64,000 nt of DNA from a bacterium UBP14_UBA6098 (GTDB lineage Bacteria; UBP14; UBA6098), in the NCBI GenBank assembly GCA_002428525.1, contig DIWU01000014.1, positions 34,977-98,976 of the forward strand. Reading direction: 5' to 3'. The notes beneath the pieces were generated by a model. It had not been told where the DNA came from. It ran no database searches and saw only the letters and a list, made by a program, of their open reading frames with translations. The position numbers and the translations under genes are program-made. Of this stretch, positions 57,369 to 64,000 are shown in pieces; positions within the stretch are counted from its first letter, which is position 1, and each line of letters starts with the position of its first letter.

Positions 57369-60300
57369 CTAAGCCCCGCGCTTGTATTGCACCTTCGACA
57401 GCCTCTCCGAGATATTGCGGAGAAGCAAAAGGTCTGTCCCGTGGTCGCCGGAAAGCTCGAAGCGAAGCTCGAAGGGGTCTCTGCGGAAATCGGCTTTCAG
57501 CTTCAAGGGCGAGATTACGCCGTCGAGCTCCGCCAACGAGGGCGACCATCCGTGCTCGAAGAGGAAAATCCCCTTGCCCTTGCGCAGAATCACCTCTTTC
57601 AGCGGTAGCTTCACCGCCGAGGCCGAAAGGCGCATCTTCAGAAAGGTCAACAACATAAGCACCTCCGGCGGCGCCGTGCCGAAGCGGTCGTGTATCTCCG
57701 CCTTGATCTCGGCGAGTTTCTCCTCGCTCGGGGCCATATAGAGCCGCTGATAGAACTCGATGCGCATCTTTGCGCTGGGCATATATTCCTTCGGAATGAA
57801 CAGCGGCGCGTCGATCTGGGTGTTTATCGGCGTGAAATGCGGCGGCGCTTCGCCCTTCATCGTGGCCACCGCTTCGGAAAGCATACGACTGTAAAGGTCG
57901 AGGCCGATCTCCTCGATGAAGCCGTGCTGTTGCGCGCCGAGCAGGTTCCCCGCGCCGCGGATCTCGAGGTCGCGCATCGCGAGGGCGAAGCCGCTTCCGA
58001 GGTCTGAATGATCGAGTAGCGCCTTCAGCCGCTTTTTCGCCTTGATCGCCATCTTTTGATAGGGCGGCGCAATCAGATAGCAGTATGCCTGCGCGTCAGA
58101 CCTGCCGACCCGGCCTCGAAGCTGGTAAAGCTGTGCGACGCCGAAGCGGTCGGCGCGGTTGATAATGATCGTGTTCACATTCGGGATGTCCGTTCCCGAC
58201 TCGATGATCGTCGTTGTGACGAGGACATCGTATTTTCCGGCCAAGAAATCCATGATGATGTCGGAAAGCTCGCACTCCTTCATCTGGCCGTGTGCGACAG
58301 CGAACCGCGCTTTCGGGACTAAGGTTCTCAGGAAATGCGCCATCGCCTCGATGCTCCCGACGCGGTTATGTAAAAAGTAAACTTGCCCGCCGCGCTCGAT
58401 CTCGCGGGTGATACTCTCCGCGATCGATTCCGCCGCGAAGGGCAGAACACGCGTGTAGATCGGAAGCCTGTGCGCGGGCGGCGTGTCGATAGTGCTCATA
58501 TCGCGAACGCCGGAAAGCGCCATGAACATAGTCCGCGGGATCGGCGTCGCGGTCATCGTCAGGACATCGATCTTTGCGCGCCACTGCTTGATCCGCTCCT
58601 TGTGCTTGACTCCGAAGCGCTGTTCCTCGTCGATTATCAGAAGACCGAGTTCTTTGAAGCGGATATCGTGCGAAAGAAGCCTGTGCGTTGCGATGACAAT
58701 ATCGACTGAACCGTCGGCGAGGCCCTCGATAGTTTTTTTCTGCTGTTTTGGATTTCGAAAGCGCGAGAGCATATCGATACAGACCGGCAGGTCTTTCATA
58801 CGCTCGCGGAAGGTTCGGTAATGCTGTTCTGCGAGGACAGTAGTCGGGACGAGAACCGCGACCTGTTTTCCGCCGCGCGTTGCCTTGAAGGCCGCCCGAA
58901 TAGCGACCTCGGTCTTTCCGAAACCGACATCGCCGATGATGAGCCTGTCCATCGGTTGTTCGCGCTCCATATCGGCCACGACCTCTGCGATGGCCTTCAG
59001 CTGGTCGTCGGTCTCGTCATAGATGAAGGACTCGGCGAGGGCGTTTGAGAGGTCGTCCTCGGGGGGAAATGAAAATCCCGTCGAAAGCTCGCGGAGGGCA
59101 TAGAGCTGAACCAGCTCGCCCGCGATGGCCATAATCCCCGCGCGCGCCTTCTCTTTGGCCTTTTGCCAAGCTGTTCCGCCGAGTTTGGCCAGCGGTGCCG
59201 ATTCGCCGCCGAGGTATTTTTGAACGAGGTGAAAATCCTCGACAGGCACGAAGAGCTTTTCGCCGTCGGCGTAGAGCAGGACGAGGCATTCTGTCGAAAA
59301 GCCTCGGCTCTCGACCGTCTCAGTGCCTAAAAAGCGCCCTATTCCATGGTCGGTGTGGACGACGAGGTCGCCGGGGGCGAGGCCGGTCGGCAAGGAATAG
59401 ATACTGCCCTCGCGATAGACCTTCTGCGGCGCCTTTTTCCGCCTGCGCCCGAAGATCGTCCAGCCGGTGATGACCACCTCTTTGCTCGGCCTGTGCTGAA
59501 AACCGGAGGATATCTCCGCGACCGCGGAGGGCGCGAGTTCCGGCGCTTCGAGTATCTCGGGGAGGCGCTTCAACTGGAACTCGTTTTGGCAGAAGATGCT
59601 GATATTGTAGCCCTCGGAGCGATAACGATCCATCCCGCGGCGGAAGGCCACCGGCCCCTCGAAGGCCGCCGGAACCGGCAGGAAGCCGAAGTCTAACGAC
59701 TCGTTCTCGGTCTGAAACTGCCGCAACGGGAGAACATCGAGGCCTTCAAGTCGGCGTCCGACCTCGGCCGCACTCGGGAAGATGAGCCGTGGGGGAATAT
59801 GCACCTCGCCGCTTCGGGAAAGCTCGGCGTGGTGGCTTTCGGCGAGCGCGAGCAGTTCATCCGCCTGCGAGAGTAAGGTCTCCGGTTCTTCACACAGGAC
59901 TATCGCATCCGCCGGCAGATACTCCTCCAGCCAACCGAAGCGCGGCGAAAAAACAGCCGAAAGCCACAGGCCGCCGGGGGAATTCCTATCGACAGCCAAG
60001 CGTTCGACTATCTCCTCGAGCTGAGAGGCGGGCAGTTCACCGGCGATATCCCTGTCCAGAAGCCCTCGAAGGCCCTCCGATGTGGGATTTTTCAGCTCCC
60101 AAAAATCGCGCGCCCATTCGACGGCCGGCGGGATGAGCACCGACTCGAGCTTTGACCGGCTCCGCTGGTTTTCCGCCGAGAATGTCCGAATCGACTCTAT
60201 CGAATCGCCGAAGAACTCCACCCGCACCGGGTCGCGGTGTGTTGCAGAAAAGATATCGACGACATCGCCGCGACGAGATACGCTCCCTAAAAACTCTACA

Positions 60301-60797
60301 AGCTCCTCGCGCTCATAGCCCATGCCGACAAGAATCTCGACTAATCTTTCAGGAGCCATCTCGTCGCCCGGGCGAAGTTGCAGAGTTCTCCGCCGAAGCC
60401 CCCTCGAAGAGATCGTCGGGTATAAAAACGCCCGGGGCGTTGCAACTAAAACACGCGGAGAGCCATCGCCGAGTTTGAGAAGCGAAGCTAACCTAACCGC
60501 CTCGATCTCCTCGGCCGGATGCCTATGCTCGTAGGGTTCGATGTCCCACTCGGGGAAGCGCAAAACACGCTCCTCCCCAAGAAGCTGGACACAATCCGAA
60601 AAACGAGAGTGGCTATCCTCCTCGGAAAGCCATAAAACCGAACGCCCCAGTTCACGAACAATATAATCGGCAATTATCGCCGTCCCAAGGCCGGAAGCAC
60701 CGGTCAGCTCGGGAAACTCTTTTCGGGCAATCGAATCGGCAAGCCCCCTGAAAGGCTCCGAAAGCTGTATCTTTCTTCTCAATACGGAAAACGCCAT
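57369..60797 (-). CDS. mfd: transcription-repair coupling factor Mfd
   Basis: An 1142-residue DNA translocase that removes stalled RNA polymerase and recruits UvrA. All parts are present: N-terminal UvrB-like domains (VLWLSEEDSHSRFSD to about 350), the RNA polymerase interaction domain around YSLPTGLAPGDLVVHTDHGIGRFLG, Walker A GDVGFGKTEVAIRAAF, DEEQRFGVKHKE, TATPIPRTMFMALSG, and the C-terminal TRCF domain. Length is normal. GGAG precedes the ATG. The spacer upstream holds cloverleaf copy E. Confidence 0.97.
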   Translation of the reverse strand: MAFSVLRRKIQLSEPFRGLADSIARKEFPELTGASGLGTAIIADYIVRELGRSVLWLSEEDSHSRFSDCVQLLGEERVLRFPEWDIEPYEHRHPAEEIEAVRLASLLKLGDGSPRVLVATPRAFLYPTISSRGLRRRTLQLRPGDEMAPERLVEILVGMGYEREELVEFLGSVSRRGDVVDIFSATHRDPVRVEFFGDSIESIRTFSAENQRSRSKLESVLIPPAVEWARDFWELKNPTSEGLRGLLDRDIAGELPASQLEEIVERLAVDRNSPGGLWLSAVFSPRFGWLEEYLPADAIVLCEEPETLLSQADELLALAESHHAELSRSGEVHIPPRLIFPSAAEVGRRLEGLDVLPLRQFQTENESLDFGFLPVPAAFEGPVAFRRGMDRYRSEGYNISIFCQNEFQLKRLPEILEAPELAPSAVAEISSGFQHRPSKEVVITGWTIFGRRRKKAPQKVYREGSIYSLPTGLAPGDLVVHTDHGIGRFLGTETVESRGFSTECLVLLYADGEKLFVPVEDFHLVQKYLGGESAPLAKLGGTAWQKAKEKARAGIMAIAGELVQLYALRELSTGFSFPPEDDLSNALAESFIYDETDDQLKAIAEVVADMEREQPMDRLIIGDVGFGKTEVAIRAAFKATRGGKQVAVLVPTTVLAEQHYRTFRERMKDLPVCIDMLSRFRNPKQQKKTIEGLADGSVDIVIATHRLLSHDIRFKELGLLIIDEEQRFGVKHKERIKQWRAKIDVLTMTATPIPRTMFMALSGVRDMSTIDTPPAHRLPIYTRVLPFAAESIAESITREIERGGQVYFLHNRVGSIEAMAHFLRTLVPKARFAVAHGQMKECELSDIIMDFLAGKYDVLVTTTIIESGTDIPNVNTIIINRADRFGVAQLYQLRGRVGRSDAQAYCYLIAPPYQKMAIKAKKRLKALLDHSDLGSGFALAMRDLEIRGAGNLLGAQQHGFIEEIGLDLYSRMLSEAVATMKGEAPPHFTPINTQIDAPLFIPKEYMPSAKMRIEFYQRLYMAPSEEKLAEIKAEIHDRFGTAPPEVLMLLTFLKMRLSASAVKLPLKEVILRKGKGIFLFEHGWSPSLAELDGVISPLKLKADFRRDPFELRFELSGDHGTDLLLLRNISERLSKVQYKRGA

Positions 60798-60892
60798 ATC
60801 ACTCCAATAAGCATTTGCCGACAGGCAAAAATCGCCCCCCGGCTCTCAATTTCAAACATACTATATATTTAACTCGCGATTTCTACTACAAA

Positions 60893-61043
60893 ATCCCCCG
60901 GCGTCGGGATTTCGGCCGTCGTCGGAAAGCAAGCTTTCCAGCGACGGCCGAAATCGGCGACCGGCCGGAGGAGGGTCTTTATTTTTATGTGTAATTGCCG
61001 CTCCGGCCGGTCGCCGCGCGCATGCGCGCCCGACGCCGGGGAT
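60893..61043. repeat. cloverleaf-type palindromic element, copy E
   Basis: In the 277-base spacer between mfd and uspA. The outer stem ATCCCC(C)GGCGTCGGG (60893-60908) pairs with CCCGACGCCGGGGAT (61029-61043), one bulged C. Inside are a 13-bp plus 7-bp hairpin with loop AA (60909-60921/60942-60954 and 60924-60930/60933-60939), a perfect 16-bp stem (60955-60970/61001-61016) with a 30-nt loop, and the palindrome CGCGCATGCGCG (61017-61028). Same order of arms as copies A, B and D. Confidence 0.85.
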
Positions 61044-61074
61044 CGCAGGGAAATTTTACTATTTAGGTAAATCC

Positions 61075-61539
61075 TTACAGCGGCTCGAACTCGTAGTCTT
61101 TATGGTGAACCGTGAGCACCGGGCAAAGTGCTTTGTGGACTACCTTTTCGGCAACATTTCCGAGGAGAATTGTCGAAAGGCCGGACCTTCCGTGGGTGCC
61201 CATGATTATCAAATCGATCGCATTGTCGCGGGCATAGCGGATAATCTCGGCGAAGGCACTGCCGTTTGCAAGCACGGTGAGGATAGAGATTTCTGCCGTA
61301 TTATATTCTTCGAGAAACCTATCGACTTCGGCCTCGAAGCCCTCGCGGACTTTCGTGAAATAGTCGTGCGCCTTTTCCTCGGAGGGGGAGAAGAAGGCCG
61401 GATCGAAGGCGTTTTCGTCGAAAACATGAATGACATGCAATTTCGCGTGATACTTGTGGGCGAGGTCAACCGCCCACGGGACGGCGGCTTTGGATTGGTC
61501 GGAAAAATCGGTGGGCATCAGGATGTTCTTTATTTCCAT
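61075..61539 (-). CDS. universal stress protein family protein
   Basis: A 154-residue UspA-domain protein: N-terminal IKNILMPTDFSDQSKAAVPWAVDLAHKYHAKLHVIHV and the ATP-binding loop IIMGTHGRSGLSTILLGNVAEKVV. The G-2x-G-9x-G(S/T)-like pattern is present, so it probably binds ATP. Insert of about 25 residues (FFSPSEEKAHDYFTKVREGFE) in the middle is usual for some members. GAAGGAGG precedes the start. It follows the V-ATPase subunit D gene by 24 bases in the same direction. Confidence 0.93.
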   Translation of the reverse strand: MEIKNILMPTDFSDQSKAAVPWAVDLAHKYHAKLHVIHVFDENAFDPAFFSPSEEKAHDYFTKVREGFEAEVDRFLEEYNTAEISILTVLANGSAFAEIIRYARDNAIDLIIMGTHGRSGLSTILLGNVAEKVVHKALCPVLTVHHKDYEFEPL

Positions 61540-61563
61540 TGTTTTCCTCCTTCACTCTGATTT

Positions 61564-62193
61564 TTATTCTCTACTGGCTTCGATGATCTCTTTGACCTTC
61601 ATCAGTCGAACGAGGTTGCTACGTTCGAGCTCGTCGAGTTTTTGTTTGATATAGCTAATTGTCTCTTTAAGGTCCGGGATGAGAGTATATTCGAGCGCAT
61701 TGACTCGGCGGCGCGTCCTGTCGAGCTCGTCGGCGAGCAGGGCCATCTTCTTCTCGGCCACCGCGAGCTTCAGCATAAAGTCGAGCACCTCCGCGATCTC
61801 GGCGAGGGCGAAATCGACCTCGGGGTCGGTCTCGCGGAGGGAATAGGCGATAGGGTTGCCCTCGAATTTCGATGTAAACTCGGGAACTCTAAGGTTCATG
61901 AGCCGCTTCGTCTCGACATCGAGAGAAAATTTAACCCCCGGAACTGCAAAAATCGCGCTTTGTTGTGCGGGGGAAAGCTCGCAGGTCGCGAGGGTGAAGC
62001 GCCTGAGCGCCGAGATCAGCGCATCTTCGGTCTTGTCGCGAAGGCCGCTAAGCTCGTCGATAAGCTCGAGGAAGTTGCGCATCAGCTCGTCCTGCTTGTC
62101 CTTCAGAAGCTTATGCCCGCGAATCGCGAGCCCGAGCCGCTTCTTGAGCTTGAGGTTTTCCATCCGGTTCGATGATACCTTCAGTTTCGCCAT
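61564..62193 (-). CDS. V/A-type ATP synthase subunit D
   Basis: A 209-residue protein forming the central rotor stalk of V/A-type ATPases. The match is strong: LKVSSNRMENLKLKKRLGLAIRGHKLLKDKQDEL at the N-terminus and LADELDRTRRRVNALEYTLIPDLKETISYIKQKLDELERSNLVRLMKVKEII at the C-terminus, both long coiled-coil helices. In most genomes it directly follows subunits A and B; here the upstream side is a repeat region and an unrelated outer-membrane-like gene, and no other subunit occurs in the window. Either the operon has been broken up, or this copy is detached. Confidence 0.93.
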   Translation of the reverse strand: MAKLKVSSNRMENLKLKKRLGLAIRGHKLLKDKQDELMRNFLELIDELSGLRDKTEDALISALRRFTLATCELSPAQQSAIFAVPGVKFSLDVETKRLMNLRVPEFTSKFEGNPIAYSLRETDPEVDFALAEIAEVLDFMLKLAVAEKKMALLADELDRTRRRVNALEYTLIPDLKETISYIKQKLDELERSNLVRLMKVKEIIEASRE

Positions 62194-62325
62194 GTCGCTC
62201 CACTCATTTGATATCCCGTTATTATTTGAATTTTATTTTAAATATATACTCCTTTTACCGATTTCGCCACAATCAATTTTAGTCCGCACGAGATACACGC
62301 CGGAGGGGAGCGTTTCATCCGGTTG

Positions 62326-62515
62326 CTATATGAATTCGCCGCCTCCGTCATTGCGAGGAGGGCAACGCCCGACGCGGCAATCTCTTTTTTCTCGTCGCAT
62401 AGCTCCAGCTATGCGATGGGATTGTGTCCTCAGCTACGCTTCGAGTGGCTGAAACTCAGCAGAGCTTCGGAGAAAAGGGCTTTACACAGCTGGAGCTGTG
62501 TAACGAAGGAAAAAT
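62326..62515. repeat. intergenic repeat island 5
   Basis: Contains a REP-like GTCATTGCGAGGAGGGCAACGCCCGACGCGGCAATCT-type unit (62346-62382) with the core palindrome GGGCAACGCCC, a tandem GCATAGCTCCAGCTATGC palindrome at 62397-62414 and the related hairpin CAGCTGGAGCTG (62486-62499). No gene is visible in 62194-62515. Confidence 0.75.
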
Positions 62516-63220
62516 TTAGGACTTGACTTTTTCTTCGGATGCCGGGCGATTGTAATAATCACCCGGATATCTGAAACACAGTCCCAAATAAAGACGAAAA
62601 CCGAAGGAAAAGGGTTGTAATCCTAACGACGAGCCCGCACCAAATTCAAGGGCTGTCGCCCCCCTAAATCTTGTAGTTACATGAAGGTTAGCATCGATAT
62701 ATAACGAATTAAAATTTGGTGCATACACAATCCCAATATCGCTTCCCTCATATTTGCCAAACCAAATATGAGATAAGCCGATACCAATAATATTTTCATT
62801 ATCTATTTCCGCCAGATATATTGTTGGTCCTATACTGCGTATGATTTCTTCTCTTTCCTTAGCATTAGGGAAAATTTTGGGGAAATTCATTGCTAAAGCG
62901 CCACCGCCGGCTTCTATTCTTTGTTTCGCTGTCCAGGCATATCCACAGGATAACCTCATACTCCATGACTTTCCTTCTTCCGGCCACCTTACAATAGCGT
63001 CATCAAAATGAAGCCCAAAAACAAATGGGAGATGTGAGCAGTATGTATCAATTGTGTAACCGACCGAAGCCAAAGGGATTTCGGAGCCAAGAGCGCTATT
63101 TAAACTCGGTATTAAAAGATAGATATCTTTATCTCCCGCATATATGGTACTGACTACCAAAATGATGTATAATAAGCCTTTTATCAACACACACCTCGAT
63201 GAGCAATTACCTTTTCTCAT
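62516..63220 (-). CDS. exported beta-barrel-like protein of unknown function
   Basis: A 234-residue protein. ATG 63220 starts a signal peptide (MRKGNCSSRCVLIKGLLYII then LVVSTIYAG); the open frame extends to 63388, but that part encodes a sorting-domain remnant. The mature part has alternating amphipathic strands with aromatic ends (FVFGLHFDDAIVRW, SWSMRLSCGYAWTAKQRIEAGGGALAM, GIGLSHIWFGKYEGSDIGIVYA, SFGFRLYLGLCFRYPG), suggesting an outer-membrane barrel of about eight strands. Base use is more AT-rich than the neighbours, which may mean acquisition from elsewhere. I do not recognise a family. Confidence 0.7.
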   Translation of the reverse strand: MRKGNCSSRCVLIKGLLYIILVVSTIYAGDKDIYLLIPSLNSALGSEIPLASVGYTIDTYCSHLPFVFGLHFDDAIVRWPEEGKSWSMRLSCGYAWTAKQRIEAGGGALAMNFPKIFPNAKEREEIIRSIGPTIYLAEIDNENIIGIGLSHIWFGKYEGSDIGIVYAPNFNSLYIDANLHVTTRFRGATALEFGAGSSLGLQPFSFGFRLYLGLCFRYPGDYYNRPASEEKVKS

Positions 63221-63340
63221 CTCCTCAACTCCTTCCACCTTTCGGCCATTGATGTCGAAAATCTCCACTTGAACCCTTGAACCTTTATCCGAACCAACTT
63301 CTATACTGTATAAGTTATGCAAGCGAATCCGGAGTATCCC
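63221..63340 (-). pseudogene. remnant of a C-terminal sorting domain
   Basis: The frame upstream of the barrel gene encodes LRIRLHNLYSIEVGSDKGSR followed by VQVEIFDINGRKVEGVEEM, the second half of a PNPF/FlgD-like sorting domain, but without its start, the PNPF motif or the usual GIYxxLV end. It overlaps the end of the small secreted gene in another frame. It looks like the tail of a former cargo protein. Confidence 0.55.
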
Positions 63341-63620
63341 ATGATTTGGAGCTGTAAGCCACTGAAAATAGCGCACCCCACCCAACATTCGCTAATTTCA
63401 ACAAGCCCGTATTGACTTTGAAAGCCAGAACATCGAGAACTAATGCATTATTATTGACATTGCCACCCGATTCGGAAGCGGTGGCGACAGCGGCATCCGA
63501 CTCGGAGAGTTGATAACCCAGCGAATACTCCCAAGATTTAAATCCCAGGAAGCCGTCGTTTACAAAAACCAAGCTTGCCAACAACAAACCTGTTGCTAAT
63601 ACAGATACTACAAATCTCAT
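63315..63620 (-). CDS. small exported protein, possibly truncated
   Basis: A 101-residue product with a signal peptide (MRFVVSVLATGLLLASLVFV, cleaved near residue 22), preceded by GAGGG. The mature part (GFKSWEYSLGYQLSESDAAVATASESGGNVNNNALVLDVLAFKV) has no known match. It ends in a frame overlapping a sorting-domain remnant, so it may be the N-terminal half of a larger secreted protein joined to its tail by a deletion or frameshift. Confidence 0.5.
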   Translation of the reverse strand: MRFVVSVLATGLLLASLVFVNDGFLGFKSWEYSLGYQLSESDAAVATASESGGNVNNNALVLDVLAFKVNTGLLKLANVGWGALFSVAYSSKSWDTPDSLA

Positions 63621-63829
63621 TTTCCCTCCTTCAAAGAGCTTTTCGCTTGTACTCACATACTTGAAGAGGCGCAGCTTTTTTGACGCTCCGATTAATTTTA
63701 ATTTGTCTTCAATCTAATCCAATTTCCGTCCCGCGCAAGTTTTTTTTGCGTCCCTTTTATCTTCCTTGCATTCGTTCTTTTCTCTTCGCACCCACGCTCC
63801 CGCGTGTGGGCGTATTTCCTGACGCTCCA

Positions 63830-63960
63830 CGTTGATTAACCCTTTGTTAAGGGGGTCGGAATTGCTTGCAATTTCGGGGGTTAAAAAAAGGGCGGCCTCC
63901 AAGCCGCCCCTCCTGTAAAACCCTTTACCCTTTACCTTTTACCCTTCACCTTCTTCACAT
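63830..63960. repeat. intergenic repeat island 6
   Basis: Holds a TTAACCCTTTGTTAAGGGGG palindrome (from about 63836), a GAATTGCTTGCAATTTC palindrome, the hairpin module AAAAAGGGCGGCCTCC/AAGCCGCCCC (63885-63918; same word at 46961-46994), and CCTTTACCCTTTACC repeats (63922-63950), the reverse of the AAAGGGTAAAGG units in islands 1, 3 and 4. The rest of 63621-64000 shows no gene. Confidence 0.75.
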
Positions 63961-64000
63961 TACCTCTATCCCCACCGGCGGACATGCCTCGGTCTCCTCG

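Noticed and set aside
63714..63902. A 62-residue minus-strand frame
   Set aside because: It starts inside repeat island 6 hairpin words and has a Lys/Arg-rich low-complexity end, with no ribosome site.

Overview
This window reads as a chromosomal segment of an uncultured Gram-negative bacterium, most likely a candidate phylum near the Fibrobacteres-Chlorobi-Bacteroidetes (FCB) group. The sequence-based reasons are: secreted proteins ending in PNPF-type C-terminal sorting domains (9400-10830, 30502-35892), a PorV-like/OmpA outer-membrane protein, many lipoproteins with lipoboxes, a minor-pseudopilin operon, a bacterial type A RNase P RNA, a V/A-type ATPase subunit D, and an SOS box of the CGAAC-N4-GTTCG type. 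The taxonomic placement is inference. No rRNA, tRNA, CRISPR array, transposase, integrase or phage gene was seen.

Layout. 1-9.1 kb: end of an unknown gene, proS, DUF1015, then a tight TPR lipoprotein - IscU/NifU-like scaffold - mnmA operon, convergent with recJ, which lies just downstream of rnpB. 9.4-18.6 kb: a secreted C45-like hydrolase with a sorting domain, a HEAT-repeat protein, an FAD dehydrogenase with its BFD-like [2Fe-2S] partner, a PAP2 membrane enzyme, an HD-GYP phosphodiesterase and tgt. 18.8-22.9 kb: five-gene minor-pilin operon (FimT/GspH, PilV, PilW, a bitopic protein, PilX-like); the PilX-like protein carries about 200 residues of tandem DnaJ-type CxxCxGxG zinc fingers. 23.4-30.5 kb: clpC, pta and an SOS mutagenesis operon (DUF72, a small protein, umuD, umuC, truncated dinB) under a LexA-box promoter. 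30.5-38.6 kb: a 1796-residue surface protein co-transcribed with the PorV-like/OmpA fusion. 38.8-44.3 kb: TPR lipoprotein, priA, ABC-F ATPase. 44.5-46.3 kb: a DUF2089 regulator operon with DUF4097 and SHOCT-like proteins. 47.5-55.5 kb: lipoproteins, TPR protein, a NarL-type two-component system, SH3 lipoprotein, MBL hydrolase, BamD-like lipoprotein, YtfJ-like thioredoxin fold, adenosine-specific kinase. 55.9-63.6 kb: secreted double-Cache protein and lipocalin, mfd, uspA, an orphan V-ATPase subunit D, and small envelope proteins.

The most unusual content is intergenic. Five elements (3692-3842, 26030-26155, 27301-27393, 46432-46592, 60893-61043) share one folded architecture: an outer stem built on CGGCGTCG/CGACGCCG enclosing a short-loop hairpin, a long stem with a loop of about 30 nt, and a third small hairpin. 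The arm sequences differ between copies while base pairing is kept, so structure rather than sequence is conserved. One copy sits exactly where dinB is cut off. Separately, six repeat islands (22.9, 46.7, 51.3, 55.6, 62.3 and 63.8 kb) are mosaics of short hairpin modules with constant flanks and variable palindromic cores, widespread REP-like words, and degenerate GGTTATAGG-type repeats; one 243-bp block is nearly identical at 22978 and 55607.

Three genes (3901, 10830 and 38632) have sigma70-like promoters whose -10 box ends nine bases before the start codon, suggesting near-leaderless transcripts.
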